DNA from: Thioploca ingrica | GTDB taxonomy: Bacteria > Pseudomonadota > Gammaproteobacteria > Beggiatoales > Beggiatoaceae | Assembly: GCA_000828835.1 (NCBI GenBank) | Contig: AP014633.1 | Coordinates: forward strand, 868,001 to 932,000 | Direction of reading: 5' to 3' | DNA length: 64,000 bases | Part shown: positions 27,773 through 39,357 of the stretch, piece after piece | Position numbering within the stretch: the stretch's first letter is position 1 | Layout: every line of letters begins with the position of its first letter | The notes under the pieces: model-generated | Told to the model about the DNA's origin: nothing | Seen by the model: only the letters and a program-made list of their open reading frames with translations | Databases searched by the model: none | Position numbers and translations under genes: made by a program

Positions 27773-29356
27773 TTAATTTTCCCGCGTAGCGAAAAATTGA
27801 ATTTCTGGCCAACGTTCTTGCATCAATGATAAATTAATTTTAGTGGGTGCAATATAAGTTAGATTTTCTGCCCCATCTAAAGCAAGGTTATTAAAAGCTT
27901 TACGTTTAAATTCTTCTAATTTTTTCTCATTATTACAGCTTATCCACCGTGCCGTGGCAACTTGCACCGTTTCAAAATGACACTCTACACTATATTCATT
28001 TTGTAACCGCCAACTGACTACATCAAATTGCAAGGTGCCAACGGCACCTAAGATTAAATCATTATTACTTAAGGGCCGAAATAACTGCGTTGCACCTTCC
28101 TCGCTCAGTTGAACTAAGCCCTTTAATAACGCTTTCATTCGTAATGGCTCCCGTAACCGAGCCCGGCGAAAGATCTCCGGTGCAAAATGCGGAATACCGG
28201 TAAATTTTAAGTCTTCACCTTGAGTAAACGTATCACCGATTTGAATCGTTCCATGATTATGTAACCCAATGATATCGCCAGGCCAAGCTTCCTCCGTGTG
28301 TTCACGTTCGCCGGCCATGAAAGTAAGCGCATTGGCTATTTGTACCTCCCGATTTAAGCGAACATGACGTACTTTCATGCCTTTTTGATATTGCCCAGAA
28401 CAAACGCGTAAAAAAGCGATTCGATCTCGATGCGCAGGATCCATATTCGCCTGAATTTTAAAAACAAACCCAGAAAATTTGTCTTCATTCGGCGCAACCA
28501 TTCGGGTGGTAGTTGGGCGGGGTTGCGGTGGTGGTGCATAAGTCACAAAATCATCTAATAACGCTTTGACACCAAAATTATTTAAAGCCGAGCCAAAGAA
28601 AACGGGCGTTAATTCCCCGGCGAGAAATTTCTCGACCTTAAACGGATTACTCGCACCCAACACTAATTCAAGTTCAGTTTTAAGTTCATCAAGTTGAGCT
28701 GCTCCTAATTGGTTAAGCAGTTCTGGGTCATCCAGTTGAGTATAATGTCGTCCGGCAGTGGCGATGTGATTTTTACTGGGTTCAAATAAAGTAACACTTT
28801 GATCTAAAAGATGATAAATTCCTTTAAAAAATTTACCCCGCCCGATAGGCCAAGTGATAGGGGCACAGTGAATTTGGAGAACTTTTTCGATTTCATCTAG
28901 TAAATCAATGGGTTCTCTGCCATCTCGATCTAATTTATTAATAAAAGTTAAAATCGGGGTATGACGTAAGCGACACACTTCTAGTAATTTAATCGTCTGT
29001 TCTTCAACCCCTTTAGCGGAATCAATGACCATCAAAGCGGAATCAACCGCGGTCAGGGTACGATAAGTATCTTCGGAAAAATCTTCATGACCCGGGGTAT
29101 CGAGTAAATTGATGGTAACATTTTGATAAGCGAATTGCATAACCGATGAGGTGACCGAAATACCCCGCTGTTTTTCGAGTTCCATCCAATCAGAAGTCGC
29201 ATGACGTGCCGCTTTGCGCCCTTTAATGGTACCCGCTAATTGAATGGCGCCACCAAACAGTAAGAGTTTTTCAGTTAGGGTGGTTTTACCGGCATCCGGG
29301 TGAGAGATGATGGCAAAAGTACGACGTTGAGCAATTTCTTCAACCAGTTTAGGCAT
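27773..29356 (-). CDS. prfC: Peptide chain release factor 3
   Basis: RF3 is the GTPase that removes RF1 and RF2 from the ribosome after termination. The sequence has [13 protein letters not shown] (G1), the [10 protein letters not shown] switch, [14 protein letters not shown] (G3) and [10 protein letters not shown] (G4), followed by the RF3-specific domains 2 and 3 ([21 protein letters not shown]). The likely start is ATG 29354-29356 ([14 protein letters not shown]), which aligns with the family N-terminus and gives 527 residues; a TTG 36 bases upstream is the alternative. It is followed by rsmD. Confidence 0.97.
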   Translation of the reverse strand: MPKLVEEIAQRRTFAIISHPDAGKTTLTEKLLLFGGAIQLAGTIKGRKAARHATSDWMELEKQRGISVTSSVMQFAYQNVTINLLDTPGHEDFSEDTYRTLTAVDSALMVIDSAKGVEEQTIKLLEVCRLRHTPILTFINKLDRDGREPIDLLDEIEKVLQIHCAPITWPIGRGKFFKGIYHLLDQSVTLFEPSKNHIATAGRHYTQLDDPELLNQLGAAQLDELKTELELVLGASNPFKVEKFLAGELTPVFFGSALNNFGVKALLDDFVTYAPPPQPRPTTTRMVAPNEDKFSGFVFKIQANMDPAHRDRIAFLRVCSGQYQKGMKVRHVRLNREVQIANALTFMAGEREHTEEAWPGDIIGLHNHGTIQIGDTFTQGEDLKFTGIPHFAPEIFRRARLREPLRMKALLKGLVQLSEEGATQLFRPLSNNDLILGAVGTLQFDVVSWRLQNEYSVECHFETVQVATARWISCNNEKKLEEFKRKAFNNLALDGAENLTYIAPTKINLSLMQERWPEIQFFATREN

Positions 29357-29474
29357 ACCTTGATTTAATGAGCTAATTAAAAAGTTAAACAAATACTTAA
29401 AATTAAAAGTATATCAAATTGTTCAGCGCAGTTGGACTGAATAAAATAATTGACGCTGAGATAATTTTTTCGGG

Positions 29475-30563
29475 TTACTGATGGTTGGGGTTACTCAACT
29501 CAGCCATTATTTTTCGTTGAAATCCGGGATACCACGCCCGTAATTCATCCGGTTGTTTGGAAAAAACCGTTTGATAATGACGGAGTGCAAACCATACCCC
29601 TCGAGTAGAAGGGCAAGAAAAATTTCGACTTAATATATCTTTGATAGTCAATTTAATTAACATTCGCCAAAGTAATTTAGGATAGATTTTCTTAAAGTGG
29701 GCAACATTAGAATTGTGTAAACAATTTAACACGGCTTGGTTAAGGGCTCTTAAAGCAGCTACAGCGGATTTGGACAAGCGTCCTCCGGCAGCTTGCATAT
29801 GGCAAATTCGGGCATTGAGCGCCCGCAATAGTATTCCATGACGCCGAGCACGGAAACTGACATCAATGTCCTCATTGGCAGCATAGGCTTCAAGTATTTC
29901 TTCAAAATGAAGGTGTTCAAAAATTTTGCGGCGAAAAGTCATACAAAAACCGAGCAAGTTAGGTACTTGATGGATAGCCATTCCGGCTAATGTTGCTGGT
30001 ATAGTGTATTTAGGACGAGGAAAATCATAGTTCACTTCAGTTGGCACCAGTAACTGGCCAATAAATTGTTTAAAATGGAAATGAATCGTTTGTAGTTTAT
30101 TCCTTAATTTAGATCGAGCCGCTGGCGGTTGGTTATCCTTGGTTACGACCATTCTGTCGGGTGGCAAAGGTTCCCAATGCGCCATAATTCCAACGACTTT
30201 ATGGGTTATATCATGAGAATAAACTCGCATGATTTCTTCAGCACAGTCGGGGTACATCAAGGAATCATCGTCAATCAAAAATAAAATGTCTGCAGTCGCC
30301 AGATCGATACCCTGATTACGTTGGGCGGTAAGTGAAGCCCGTTTAGCTTGGACATATTGCCAATTAATACTCGGATGTTGGGTAACTAATTCTAGCATGA
30401 TGTTATCGCGGGTTTTTTCCCAATTGGGGCTCGCATCCACCACAATGATTTCTTGGGGCGGTAAAGTTTGTTGTACCGCAAGATGTAAACAACGTGGTAA
30501 TATTTCTTCACGTTTATAGGTGGCAATCACTAAACCCCAGTCTAGTTTTTCTGGTTGAGACAC
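29475..30563 (-). CDS. GT2 family glycosyltransferase
   Basis: The protein of about 362 residues opens with VIATYKREEILPRCL, then VVDAS and LFLIDDDSLMYPDC, the nucleotide- and metal-binding segments of a GT-A family 2 enzyme. QRNQGIDLA is typical of rhamnosyl- and galactofuranosyl-transferase-like members. I favour a GTG start at 30561-30563 with AGGA 8 bases upstream; a TTG nine codons earlier is possible. It follows a hybrid sensor kinase by about 57 bp. The sugar and acceptor are not known. Confidence 0.8.
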   Translation of the reverse strand: MSQPEKLDWGLVIATYKREEILPRCLHLAVQQTLPPQEIIVVDASPNWEKTRDNIMLELVTQHPSINWQYVQAKRASLTAQRNQGIDLATADILFLIDDDSLMYPDCAEEIMRVYSHDITHKVVGIMAHWEPLPPDRMVVTKDNQPPAARSKLRNKLQTIHFHFKQFIGQLLVPTEVNYDFPRPKYTIPATLAGMAIHQVPNLLGFCMTFRRKIFEHLHFEEILEAYAANEDIDVSFRARRHGILLRALNARICHMQAAGGRLSKSAVAALRALNQAVLNCLHNSNVAHFKKIYPKLLWRMLIKLTIKDILSRNFSCPSTRGVWFALRHYQTVFSKQPDELRAWYPGFQRKIMAELSNPNHQ

Positions 30564-30620
30564 TTCAGTTATCCTAATTTTTAAAATCAATTGGTTATGT
30601 ATGCAGAATGATTCATTTAG

Positions 30621-33600
30621 TTAATGTAACCATACTCGCAGTAACGAAAATAAGTTATGCGTATTAATCGGTTTGGCTAAATAATCATTAGCGCCGGCTT
30701 CAAGACATTTGGTTCTATCGGCTTTCATCGCTTTAGCAATTAGCGCAATAATCGGTAATTGACGGAACTGTGGTTGAGCACGAATTTGGCGGATGGCATT
30801 ATAACCATCTATTTCTGGCATCATCATATCCATTAACACCATAGCAATATCCGGTTTAGCTTGTAACTGCTGTATGGCGCTATGACCATCATGTGCTACC
30901 AGTGTTTCAATGCCTTCTTTCTCTAAATCGGCTGCTAAAGCAAACACGTTACGCATATCGTCATCAACTAATAAAACTTGTTTGCCAATTAAACGATTTT
31001 GTTGTTCATGAATCTGGTGTAATAATTGTTGTTGAGATTGAGACAAGCGCGATTCGGTTTGATGGAGAAATAAAGTCACTTCATCGAGTAGCTTTTCTGG
31101 AGAATTAACCTCTTTGATTATTAACTTATCTAGGTAAGTTTTTAGGATTGATTCTTCTACAGTGGTTAAATCACGTTCGGCGTAAATAATAACCGGAATT
31201 TGGTGTAAATGGAGTTCTGAGTACAACTGTTTAAGCCAGTGGATACCTTGATCTTGTTCTACACTCACATCTAACACCACGCAATCAAATTCATATCCTT
31301 GCAACATGGGGTAAGCCTCACGACCCGTCATGGCTAAAGTGACGCGAATATCGCTGGATTTAACAATTTCCATTAACGCCTGTTGATGATTCGGATCATC
31401 TGACAAAATTAATAACTCTTTTACGGTCTTAGTAATAAAGTGATCGATATTATTAAAAACTTTATAAAGACCTTCCATGCTGACTGGTTTCAGGCAATAA
31501 CCAATAGCACCTCGTTGTTTAGCCATTTGCTCAGAATCCGCACCAGAAATAAAGTGGACCGGAATAGGGCGAGTATGTGAATCCGCTTTGAGTTGTTCCA
31601 TAATGCTCCAACCATCGATTTTGGGTAACCCAATATCCAGGATAATAGCCTGTGGTTGATATTTTTTGGCTAGTTGTAAACCACTTTGACCCTCGGTAGC
31701 AACTAAACATTTAAAGGCTTTCTCATGTGCTGTTTTCATGAGCAAATAAGCAAAGGTTAAATCATCTTCAATAATCAGGAGAAATTTATCACCGGTTTGC
31801 AAATTATCTCGATCATCTTCGACGGGTTGCGGTGGCTTGGCAACAACGACTGGTGTGGTTGGGAATGAAGGAGAGGTTATTACCGGCGGTGGTTCTGATT
31901 CAATTAAAGTTGAAGGGGTTGGCAACTGTTCCGGTAAATAGACGGTAAAAATACTGCCTTTACCTGCCTCACTCTGCAGATCAATTTCACCACCGAGTAA
32001 ATGAACTAACCGGCGAGAAATGGATAATCCCAGACCGGTACCCCCATACTGACGACTAGTAGTCCCGTCAGCTTGTTGAAAAGCCTCAAAAATAAGTTGT
32101 TGCTTATCTGTGGGTATACCAATACCGGTATCGATGATATCAATGGCGATACTGTTAAATGAATCCAAATTTTTCTTTGATAAATGAGTGGCTTGAGCCG
32201 GACGGTGAATAGCTAAAGTGACTTGTCCTTTAGCCGTGAATTTAAACGCATTACCCAGTAAATTGGTGAGAATTTGGATCAAGCGTTGTTCATCCGTATA
32301 TAAAGAAGGCGGTAAATCATCCGCCAATTGGATAACCAATTTCAGTCCTTTTTCTTGAGCGACCAGACTGAATCGATCTTCTAGAACGGTAATTAACTGG
32401 GTTAAAGCAACCGGTTCCAGATGAATTTCCATTTTACCGGCTTCAACTTTAGATAAATCGAGAATATCATTAATTAAATTCAACAAATCACTACTGGCAC
32501 TATAGATGGTCTGGGCATATTTAAGCTGTTCTGCCGTCAAATTACCTTCTTTGTTACTGGTTAACACCTGAGATAAAATGAGTAAACTGTTCAATGGAGT
32601 CCGCAATTCATGAGAGATATTGGCGAGAAATTCGGATTTATATTGGCTGGTTAATTCGAGTTCTTCTACCTTCGCTTCAATCACTAAATTAACTTGTTCT
32701 AATTCAACATTTTTTTCTTGAATAGCGAGTCGTTCACGTTCTAATTCTTGACCACGTTCTTCTAATTGCTCATTCAGTTGACACAATTCTTCTTGTTGGA
32801 CTTGGAGTTGTTCAGTTTGTGCCTGTAACTGTTCATTGGTTTGTTGCAATTCTTCTTGTTGAGATCGTAACTCTTCTGCCTGCAGTTGACTTTGTTCTAA
32901 TAATTCTTGCGTTTGGGTACGTGATTGTCCGGTATTGATGGCAATGGCTATAGCCGGTAGTGTTAATTTAATCAATTCTAGATGGGTTTCAGTAAACGCA
33001 GAGAAAGAAGCCAGTTCAATGACCCCTTTTAAGCTGTTTTCATATAGAATAGGAACGACTAAGAGAGCATGAGGAATTGATTCACCTAATCCCGATTGAA
33101 TAAGCAGGTAATTAGCTGGAACTTTGTGAGTAACAAATACTTTCCGTTCTAAAGCGACTTGACCGATAATGCCTTCACCAATTTGAAATTCATAATTTGA
33201 ATTATTGCGCCAAGTATAAGCATAGCTGGCTATCATTTTCAGGTAATCTTTTTTTTCGGTTAGGGGTTGCAATAGATAAAAAGCACCGACTTGGGCATCG
33301 AGGTAAGGGGTTAAAAACTGGAGAATATTTTCGGCTAACTGCAAGGTGGTCTGTTCACCACTCATCTGGTTACTCAGTTGGGTTTGTCCTAATTGTAACC
33401 AGTTTTGCTTTTCTTGTTTACTACTCATGACCTGAAGATTTTTAACCATTTTTTGCACAGCAGCCCAGATACCGGTAGTCATCTTACTTGTGTCAAAATG
33501 GAAATCAAAATGACCAGCCGCTATCTGTTCAGCAAAATGGGCAATATCAGCGGGTTCCCCGCCGACTTGGTATCGTATTTCACGAATAAAGGAATAACTT

Positions 33601-34220
33601 ATCCAAATGACTATAGCGATTCCTAACAAGTTAACCACGATTAAAATAAGCTTGAGCGTGTTGACATGTTCATCTAATTGCCTTATATCATTGGCTATTT
33701 TAGTTTTGAGTAAAATTTGGACTTGATTAGCATTATCAATGAGCCGACCAAAAATATGATCAAATTGATCATCCAATGCTTGTGCCTGATTTTCCTGGGC
33801 AGTAACTTGATTATTAAAGCGGAGATGAGCTAAATCAATAAATTTTTCTATATCTTGTTTAATCGTCCCTATTTGCCCTTCTATGGCTTTATCATGAATT
33901 GGGTAAAAGGTATCTTGTTCACGAGTTCCCCCTTTAATAATCGCATCGGCATACCATAAACTTTTATCTAATAATTGCCAAACCGCTGTTAACGCCTTGG
34001 TTTCTTCTTTAGCAGTCATAATTTCTTCAAACCAGAGGTGAGCCGTTGTGGCAGTTAATTTGATTTCGGTGGTGGCATTTTGTAGTGGCATTTTTTGGAG
34101 AATAATTTCCATACTATCTTCATATAACTTTTGTAACTGGATAATGCTAAAACTCCCAGTAATTAACATAATTCCCAAAATTGATAGCGATGTCACTAGT
34201 AATTTAGTGCGTATTTTCAT
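30621..34220 (-). CDS. Hybrid sensor histidine kinase with GAF and three receiver domains
   Basis: The 1199-residue protein has two membrane segments (about 8-28 and 188-210) around a periplasmic helical sensor, a HAMP-like linker, GAF (280-430), a long Gln/Glu coiled coil (435-525), HisKA with SHELRTP (His near 536), and HATPase with DTGIGIPTDKQQLIFEAF and GGTGLGLSI. Then come REC1 (810-926; LDIGLPKIDGW), a degenerate REC2 (933-1053; LDVSVEQDQG) and REC3 (1078-1198; LMDMMMPEIDGY). It probably runs a phosphorelay. No HPt domain or DNA-binding output is present, so its final target lies elsewhere. A second hybrid kinase follows on the same strand upstream. Confidence 0.92.
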   Translation of the reverse strand: MKIRTKLLVTSLSILGIMLITGSFSIIQLQKLYEDSMEIILQKMPLQNATTEIKLTATTAHLWFEEIMTAKEETKALTAVWQLLDKSLWYADAIIKGGTREQDTFYPIHDKAIEGQIGTIKQDIEKFIDLAHLRFNNQVTAQENQAQALDDQFDHIFGRLIDNANQVQILLKTKIANDIRQLDEHVNTLKLILIVVNLLGIAIVIWISYSFIREIRYQVGGEPADIAHFAEQIAAGHFDFHFDTSKMTTGIWAAVQKMVKNLQVMSSKQEKQNWLQLGQTQLSNQMSGEQTTLQLAENILQFLTPYLDAQVGAFYLLQPLTEKKDYLKMIASYAYTWRNNSNYEFQIGEGIIGQVALERKVFVTHKVPANYLLIQSGLGESIPHALLVVPILYENSLKGVIELASFSAFTETHLELIKLTLPAIAIAINTGQSRTQTQELLEQSQLQAEELRSQQEELQQTNEQLQAQTEQLQVQQEELCQLNEQLEERGQELERERLAIQEKNVELEQVNLVIEAKVEELELTSQYKSEFLANISHELRTPLNSLLILSQVLTSNKEGNLTAEQLKYAQTIYSASSDLLNLINDILDLSKVEAGKMEIHLEPVALTQLITVLEDRFSLVAQEKGLKLVIQLADDLPPSLYTDEQRLIQILTNLLGNAFKFTAKGQVTLAIHRPAQATHLSKKNLDSFNSIAIDIIDTGIGIPTDKQQLIFEAFQQADGTTSRQYGGTGLGLSISRRLVHLLGGEIDLQSEAGKGSIFTVYLPEQLPTPSTLIESEPPPVITSPSFPTTPVVVAKPPQPVEDDRDNLQTGDKFLLIIEDDLTFAYLLMKTAHEKAFKCLVATEGQSGLQLAKKYQPQAIILDIGLPKIDGWSIMEQLKADSHTRPIPVHFISGADSEQMAKQRGAIGYCLKPVSMEGLYKVFNNIDHFITKTVKELLILSDDPNHQQALMEIVKSSDIRVTLAMTGREAYPMLQGYEFDCVVLDVSVEQDQGIHWLKQLYSELHLHQIPVIIYAERDLTTVEESILKTYLDKLIIKEVNSPEKLLDEVTLFLHQTESRLSQSQQQLLHQIHEQQNRLIGKQVLLVDDDMRNVFALAADLEKEGIETLVAHDGHSAIQQLQAKPDIAMVLMDMMMPEIDGYNAIRQIRAQPQFRQLPIIALIAKAMKADRTKCLEAGANDYLAKPINTHNLFSLLRVWLH

Positions 34221-34449
34221 CGTATTCCCTGTATTCCCTTTTAAAAGTTACCTCTCACTAGTACTTGTGTATTATAGCAATATATTCTTAACTTAGTTTT
34301 TTATATTAAAATTTATAAATAAACAATAAATACAGGGAATTTTTTAAAAATAGATGTAAATTTTGGAAGGCTATTTTGGGTAAGTAGCGAGTGGAGAGGG
34401 TGTATAATTTATTTATTATCACACTATAATTATTGATAAATTAAATAAA

Positions 34450-34475
34450 CGCCAAAGTCAGGTACTTCTTTGGCG
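34450..34475 (-). terminator. Terminator-like hairpin after the second hybrid kinase
   Basis: CGCCAAAG (34450-34457) pairs with CTTTGGCG (34468-34475). Read on the minus strand it lies 25 bases past the stop of the kinase gene at 34500 and is followed by TTTATTTAATTT. It separates the two hybrid kinase genes into different transcripts. Confidence 0.6.
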
Positions 34476-34499
34476 AAATTGAAAAAAGTTATTTTTAAA

Positions 34500-36929
34500 T
34501 TAGTGAGTGACTGAAATAAGTACCTGTTCGATCTCTGTCAATAATTTCTCTTGACTATAAGCGCCTTTTTGGAAAATCGTTTCGACACCACTGTGAAGAC
34601 GTTGGCGATCTTCAGTCGTAATATCTTTAGCGGTTAACACCACGACGGGAATATCGGCATAAGAAGGTTCTTGACGTAATCTCGAAACAAATTCAAAGCC
34701 ATCCATTTCTGGCATCATCAAATCTAATAAAATGAGCGCCGGTAAATTTTGTTTTAAGTGTTCTAAAGCAATCAAACCATTTTCAGCGAGATCAACTTGC
34801 CAACCGGCATTTTTGAGGGTACGACCCATCATTTCACGGATGCTATTATCATCTTCTACTACCATCACTGGCGCTGAAGTTTTGGCATCTAAGTGATATT
34901 TATGTAGCACTGTTATGAGGCGTTCGTGATTAATGGGTTTTACTAAATAATCGGTGGCTCCGAGTGAGTAACCTAAGGTTTTATCTTCTAAAAGCGATAG
35001 CATAATCACGGGAATAGTAGCCAATTCAGGATCATTTTTCAGTACCGATAAGACATCCCATCCGTCCATTTGTGGCATGACAATGTCTAACAAAATAGCC
35101 GAAGGGTGATGTTCGTGCGCCAACCGTAATCCTTCTTGACCATTATTAGCTGTGATCATTTGGTAACCTAATTTATCGGTTTTTTTTCTAAGAAGATGAT
35201 GTACCATGGGATCATCATCAATAACTAAAATAGTCGTTTCTTGAGCCGTGGTTGATTCTAATTGAATAACTTCAAGACGAGATTGATTTTCTTTAGATAG
35301 ATCTTGTTCGGTACGGTTCGGTAAGTGAATAGTAAAAGTGCTGCCTTTACCGACTTCACTCGTCACTATGATAGTACCCCCCATCATTTCTGCAAACCGC
35401 TTAGTAATGACTAAACCTAAACCGGTGCCACCATATTTACGAGTCGTTGAATTATCGGCTTGAGTAAATGCTTTAAACAGCTTAGCTTGTTGTTCAGAGG
35501 TCATGCCGATACCGGTATCACTGACGCTAAACAATATCCACGCGATTCCGTCACGATTTTCGGTGGTGATACTTAATTGAATCAGACCTTGTTCAGTAAA
35601 CTTACTGGCATTACTCAACAGATTTAATAACATTTGTCGAAGTTTAGTTAAATCGGTAAACAAAGTGCCCAAATTCTCCGCCGATTCTACGTTTAACGTA
35701 TTATTTTTCTTAGCAATAAGGGGTTGTATCGTACTGAGTACTTCTTGAAGCATTTCAGCGACCGGGAAAGTTTCATTATAAATATCCATCTTGCCCGCTT
35801 CAATTTTGGAAATATCAAGTACATCATTAATTAAACCTAATAAATGTTTACCGGCATCATGAATTTTGTTTAAATCGGTAATTGAATCCATTTCCTCCGG
35901 TGATAAACCAGCTTCAATAGCCTCTTCTCTCGCTTCTTCAATTAAAATTTCACTGTAACCAATAATGGCATTAAGTGGGGTACGTAATTCATGGCTCATA
36001 TTGGCCAAAAACTGACTTTTAGCTAAATTAGCTTGTTCAGCGGCTTCTTTAGCATTTTGTAATGCCGCTTCGGTTGCCTTGCGAACCGTAATATCATTAA
36101 AAGTGATGACCACTCCAGTGACTTGCTCTTCTTCGATTAAAGGGGTAGCAATATACTCTACTGGAAAAGGGTTACCATCTCGGCACCAAAATACTTCGTT
36201 CTCGATATGGTTAAAATCTTTTTTTTCTAACGCATTGAGAATAGGACATTCTGCTAAAGAGTATTGTTTACCATCCGGATGGGCATGGTGAATCGTTTGA
36301 TGATAATGACAACCAATCAGTTCTTCGGGAGTGTATTTTAACATCCGAGCGGCGGCGGGATTGATAAAAGAAATATTGCCTTGTAAATCCAGCCCACAAA
36401 TCCCTTCGCCAGCGGCATCCAAAATGAGTTGATTTTGTCGACTCAGATGGGCTAAAGCCGCTTGAGCTTGTTTGCGTTCGTTAATTTCGGTTTGGAGTTG
36501 TTCATTAGCGAGGCGTAATTCAGCGGTATTCTTATGTTCTTGTTGAATAAAACGTAAATAGGTTTTAACTCGACTAATTAACTGTAATGGTTCTATCGGT
36601 TTAGTCAGATAATCGGCTGCCCCCACCGCAAAACCCTTTTGCTTGAATTCCTCTGATTTAAAAGCGGCGGTCAAAAAAACGATAGGGATATGTTCAGTCT
36701 TTTTCCAAGAACGCAGTAATTGCGCGGTTTCAAAGCCATCCATTTCTGGCATTTGCACATCAAGAATAATCAGGTCTACGGATTGTTCTAAAACGACTTT
36801 TAAGGCAGCTTGCCCAGAATTAGATTCTAGAATTTGAGCCTCAAAATGTTCGTTCAATAGAGTATGTAGGGTAAAGAGATTATTTTTATTATCATCAACT
36901 ATGAGTATACGAAGCATTTCTGACCTCAT
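34500..36929 (-). CDS. Soluble hybrid histidine kinase: REC-PAS-HisKA-HATPase-REC-REC
   Basis: The 809-residue protein has no membrane segment. Order: REC (5-126; [11 protein letters not shown]), coiled coil, PAS/PAC (156-280; [13 protein letters not shown]), HisKA with [15 protein letters not shown] (His near 312), HATPase (410-543; [18 protein letters not shown]), REC (566-683; [11 protein letters not shown]) and REC (686-806; [11 protein letters not shown]). All three receivers keep the phospho-accepting Asp. An N-terminal receiver suggests it is controlled by another kinase, plausibly the membrane hybrid kinase next door. AGGAGG lies 8 bases upstream of the ATG. Confidence 0.92.
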   Translation of the reverse strand: MRSEMLRILIVDDNKNNLFTLHTLLNEHFEAQILESNSGQAALKVVLEQSVDLIILDVQMPEMDGFETAQLLRSWKKTEHIPIVFLTAAFKSEEFKQKGFAVGAADYLTKPIEPLQLISRVKTYLRFIQQEHKNTAELRLANEQLQTEINERKQAQAALAHLSRQNQLILDAAGEGICGLDLQGNISFINPAAARMLKYTPEELIGCHYHQTIHHAHPDGKQYSLAECPILNALEKKDFNHIENEVFWCRDGNPFPVEYIATPLIEEEQVTGVVITFNDITVRKATEAALQNAKEAAEQANLAKSQFLANMSHELRTPLNAIIGYSEILIEEAREEAIEAGLSPEEMDSITDLNKIHDAGKHLLGLINDVLDISKIEAGKMDIYNETFPVAEMLQEVLSTIQPLIAKKNNTLNVESAENLGTLFTDLTKLRQMLLNLLSNASKFTEQGLIQLSITTENRDGIAWILFSVSDTGIGMTSEQQAKLFKAFTQADNSTTRKYGGTGLGLVITKRFAEMMGGTIIVTSEVGKGSTFTIHLPNRTEQDLSKENQSRLEVIQLESTTAQETTILVIDDDPMVHHLLRKKTDKLGYQMITANNGQEGLRLAHEHHPSAILLDIVMPQMDGWDVLSVLKNDPELATIPVIMLSLLEDKTLGYSLGATDYLVKPINHERLITVLHKYHLDAKTSAPVMVVEDDNSIREMMGRTLKNAGWQVDLAENGLIALEHLKQNLPALILLDLMMPEMDGFEFVSRLRQEPSYADIPVVVLTAKDITTEDRQRLHSGVETIFQKGAYSQEKLLTEIEQVLISVTH

Positions 36930-37230
36930 AGGTTATTCCTCCTAGTTAAGTGTATATCGCCCAAAATAATATCTTATTAGTTAGTTTTTTATTTAAGATA
37001 ATGAATTAATTTTATGATATAACTTTTACGCTGCAATTGATTGCATTTTTCAACAGACTAGGGCTATTCCTGCACAAATTATTCCTTAGTTTTAAACTAA
37101 AGAATGGGTAAAAAGCAAAGCATATGGCTAATTGTGAGCAGAATGAGATGAATTGAAAATAAGGATTGTCAGTTGTACCGGATTATCGTCGGGTTTATAA
37201 CCAAGAGAAATAATGAGATAGGAAATAGAA
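36930..37230. other. Intergenic region between kinase gene and tRNA pair
   Basis: These 301 bp hold the promoter side of the hybrid kinase (AT-rich 36960-37020) and the downstream flank of the tRNA-Arg gene. A short imperfect palindrome (CCTTAGTTT / AAACTAAAG, about 37084-37101) is the only structure I see. No gene. Confidence 0.4.
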
Positions 37231-37304
37231 TGCCCTGAAGAGGAATTGAACCTCTGACCTTCCCCTTAGGAGGGGGATGCTCTATCCTACTGAGCTACCA
37301 GGGC
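37231..37304 (-). tRNA. tRNA-Arg(CCT)
   Basis: The 74-base gene folds as a cloverleaf: acceptor GCCCTGG with TCAGGGC (one G-U), D arm GCTCAGTAGGATAGAGC, anticodon loop CTCCTAA giving CCT, T arm AGAGGTTCAATTCCTCT and discriminator A. It reads AGG codons. The 3' CCA is not encoded (the sequence continues TTCT), unlike the tRNA beside it, so CCA must be added after transcription. Confidence 0.93.
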
Positions 37305-37332
37305 GGTAGTTAGAAGTAATAAACAGTCAGAT

Positions 37333-37408
<76 letters not shown>

Positions 37409-37465
37409 ATTAACGGGTTAATATTTTACCTAAATGGTGTGATTTGTCTAGTTATTTTTATAATT

Positions 37466-38845
37466 TTATAACTGGGTTCGTAATCGTTGTATCGCAGCAC
37501 GTACTTGTACTGGCGCTGTTCCACCGATATGATTGCGGGCAGCAATGGAACCTTCCAAAGTTAAGGTAGAATATACGTCTGGTTCAATTTGTGGAGAAAA
37601 ACGTTGTAATACTTCTAAACTCAGTTTATCCAATTCACCATTATTTTCAATACAGTATCGTACTACCTGACCCACAATCTGATGAGCATCACGGAAGGTT
37701 ATTCCTTTACGAACTAAATAGTCCGCTAAATCTGTGGCAGTCGTAAAGCCACGATAGGCTGCAGCACGCATCGCCTCAGGTTTTACTTTTAAAGTGAGAA
37801 TCATGTCTGCATAAATTTGTAAGCAATTTTTTAACGTATCGACTGTGTCAAATAAAGGCTCCTTGTCTTCTTGATTATCTTTATTGTAAGCCAAAGGCTG
37901 TCCTTTCATTAGGGTTAATAAACTCATGAGATGACCATAGACTCGTCCGGTTTTACCGCGAACTAATTCAGGTACATCCGGGTTTTTCTTCTGTGGCATA
38001 ATAGAAGAGCCAGTGCAAAATGCGTCGCTTAATTCAACAAAATTAAATTGCGTCGACGACCAAAGTATCAACTCTTCTGAAAAGCGTGATAAGTGCATCA
38101 TGATTATCGCTGCCACTGCCGTGAATTCTATCGCAAAATCTCGGTCACTGACGGCGTCCAAAGAATTCTCAGCAATGGTATCAAAACCTAACAATTGTGC
38201 GGTGTAATGGCGATCGATTGGATAACTGGTACCGGCTAAGGCAGCCGCTCCCAAAGGTAAACTATTGACGCGTTTGCGACAATCTTGTAAACGTGCCTTA
38301 TCACGTAATAACATTTCACACCAAGCGAGTAAGTGATGTCCAAATGTAATCGGTTGGGCACTTTGTAAGTGAGTGAAGCCCGGCATAATGGTTTCAACTT
38401 CTCGTTCAGCGATTGTAGCCAGATGAGTTAAAAATTGGGTTAACTCGTGGTTGATCAGATCAATTTCGTGCCGTAAATACAAGCGTATATCCGTTGCAAT
38501 TTGATCGTTTCGAGAACGTCCAGTATGTAATTTTTTACCAATAGTCCCAATTGTTTGTGTCAGTCTGGTTTCGATATTCATGTGAACATCTTCTAGAGCC
38601 ACTGACCAATTGAAGTCACCTTGAGTAATTTCTTGTTGGATTGCGGTTAACCCATCAATAATTTGTTGACATTCAACCGTCGTTAAAACGCCAACTTGTG
38701 CCAACATCCGTGCATGCGCTATTGAACCCATAATATCGTATTGATAGAGTCGCTGATCAAAATTCACTGACGCGGTAAAAGATTCAACTAAATGATGAGT
38801 CGTTTCGGTGAAACGCCCATCCCAAGGTTTAGGTAGAATGGTCAT
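37466..38845 (-). CDS. argH: Argininosuccinate lyase
   Basis: ArgH splits argininosuccinate into arginine and fumarate, the last step of arginine synthesis. The 459-residue product has the fumarase/aspartase superfamily signature [12 protein letters not shown] with the catalytic serine loop, [13 protein letters not shown] near residue 110, and TVDTLKNC. The length is typical. It is a single gene here; argG and other arginine genes are not in the window. Confidence 0.97.
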   Translation of the reverse strand: MTILPKPWDGRFTETTHHLVESFTASVNFDQRLYQYDIMGSIAHARMLAQVGVLTTVECQQIIDGLTAIQQEITQGDFNWSVALEDVHMNIETRLTQTIGTIGKKLHTGRSRNDQIATDIRLYLRHEIDLINHELTQFLTHLATIAEREVETIMPGFTHLQSAQPITFGHHLLAWCEMLLRDKARLQDCRKRVNSLPLGAAALAGTSYPIDRHYTAQLLGFDTIAENSLDAVSDRDFAIEFTAVAAIIMMHLSRFSEELILWSSTQFNFVELSDAFCTGSSIMPQKKNPDVPELVRGKTGRVYGHLMSLLTLMKGQPLAYNKDNQEDKEPLFDTVDTLKNCLQIYADMILTLKVKPEAMRAAAYRGFTTATDLADYLVRKGITFRDAHQIVGQVVRYCIENNGELDKLSLEVLQRFSPQIEPDVYSTLTLEGSIAARNHIGGTAPVQVRAAIQRLRTQL

Positions 38846-38923
38846 GGTTGATTTATTAATGATAGATGGGGATTAAGATAAACTATTATTATTTTACAAC
38901 AGTAACCGCAAGACGAGAAACAA

Positions 38924-38960
38924 ATAAAAAAGCATCCTTAGAAGATAATACCAAGGATGC
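38924..38960 (-). terminator. Rho-independent terminator of the small secreted protein gene
   Basis: On the minus strand GCATCCTT (38960-38953) pairs with AAGGATGC (38939-38932) and is followed by TTTTTTATT. It lies 32 bases past the stop of the 38992-39357 gene and upstream of the argH start. Confidence 0.75.
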
Positions 38961-38991
38961 CTTGAAGGGGCTGTAAGTGCAAAGTAATACT

Positions 38992-39357
38992 TTAACGGTT
39001 GCAAGCCATAGTAGCTGCCTTCATTTGATTGTCAGCACAATCTTCTTTTTTAGTTGATTTGCCTACACACCACTTTTTACGGTCATCCCAAGCGGTAATA
39101 CTGGCTTGACGACCATTAGAACATTTTACGACATAATTGTAGTAGGTTTTGCCAAATGAAGAATCTTTATTCTGGAATTTGATATTAGTACAACGTGCTA
39201 AATAGTGATCATATTTTGAATTGTCTTCTCTATTTAATACAGAACTAGTTTTGGTATTATATCCAAGGTCACTCACTGTGTTTGAAAACAGGGGATGCGC
39301 ATTTAAATTGCCACTTACCAAAACAATTCCACACAGGATATAAATGCTTTTTTTCAT
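38992..39357 (-). CDS. Small secreted cysteine-containing protein, unknown function
   Basis: The 121-residue product begins MKKSIYILCGIVLVSGNLNA, a clear Sec signal peptide, and the mature part carries four cysteines (CTNIK, VKCSNG, KWCVGK, EDCADN) and a fifth near the end (MACNR). I choose the ATG at 39355-39357, preceded by AAGGAGAGG; nine extra codons upstream would spoil the signal peptide. I do not recognise the family. It is a single gene between its own promoter region and a good terminator. Disulfide bonding in the periplasm or outside is a reasonable guess. Confidence 0.75.
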   Translation of the reverse strand: MKKSIYILCGIVLVSGNLNAHPLFSNTVSDLGYNTKTSSVLNREDNSKYDHYLARCTNIKFQNKDSSFGKTYYNYVVKCSNGRQASITAWDDRKKWCVGKSTKKEDCADNQMKAATMACNR

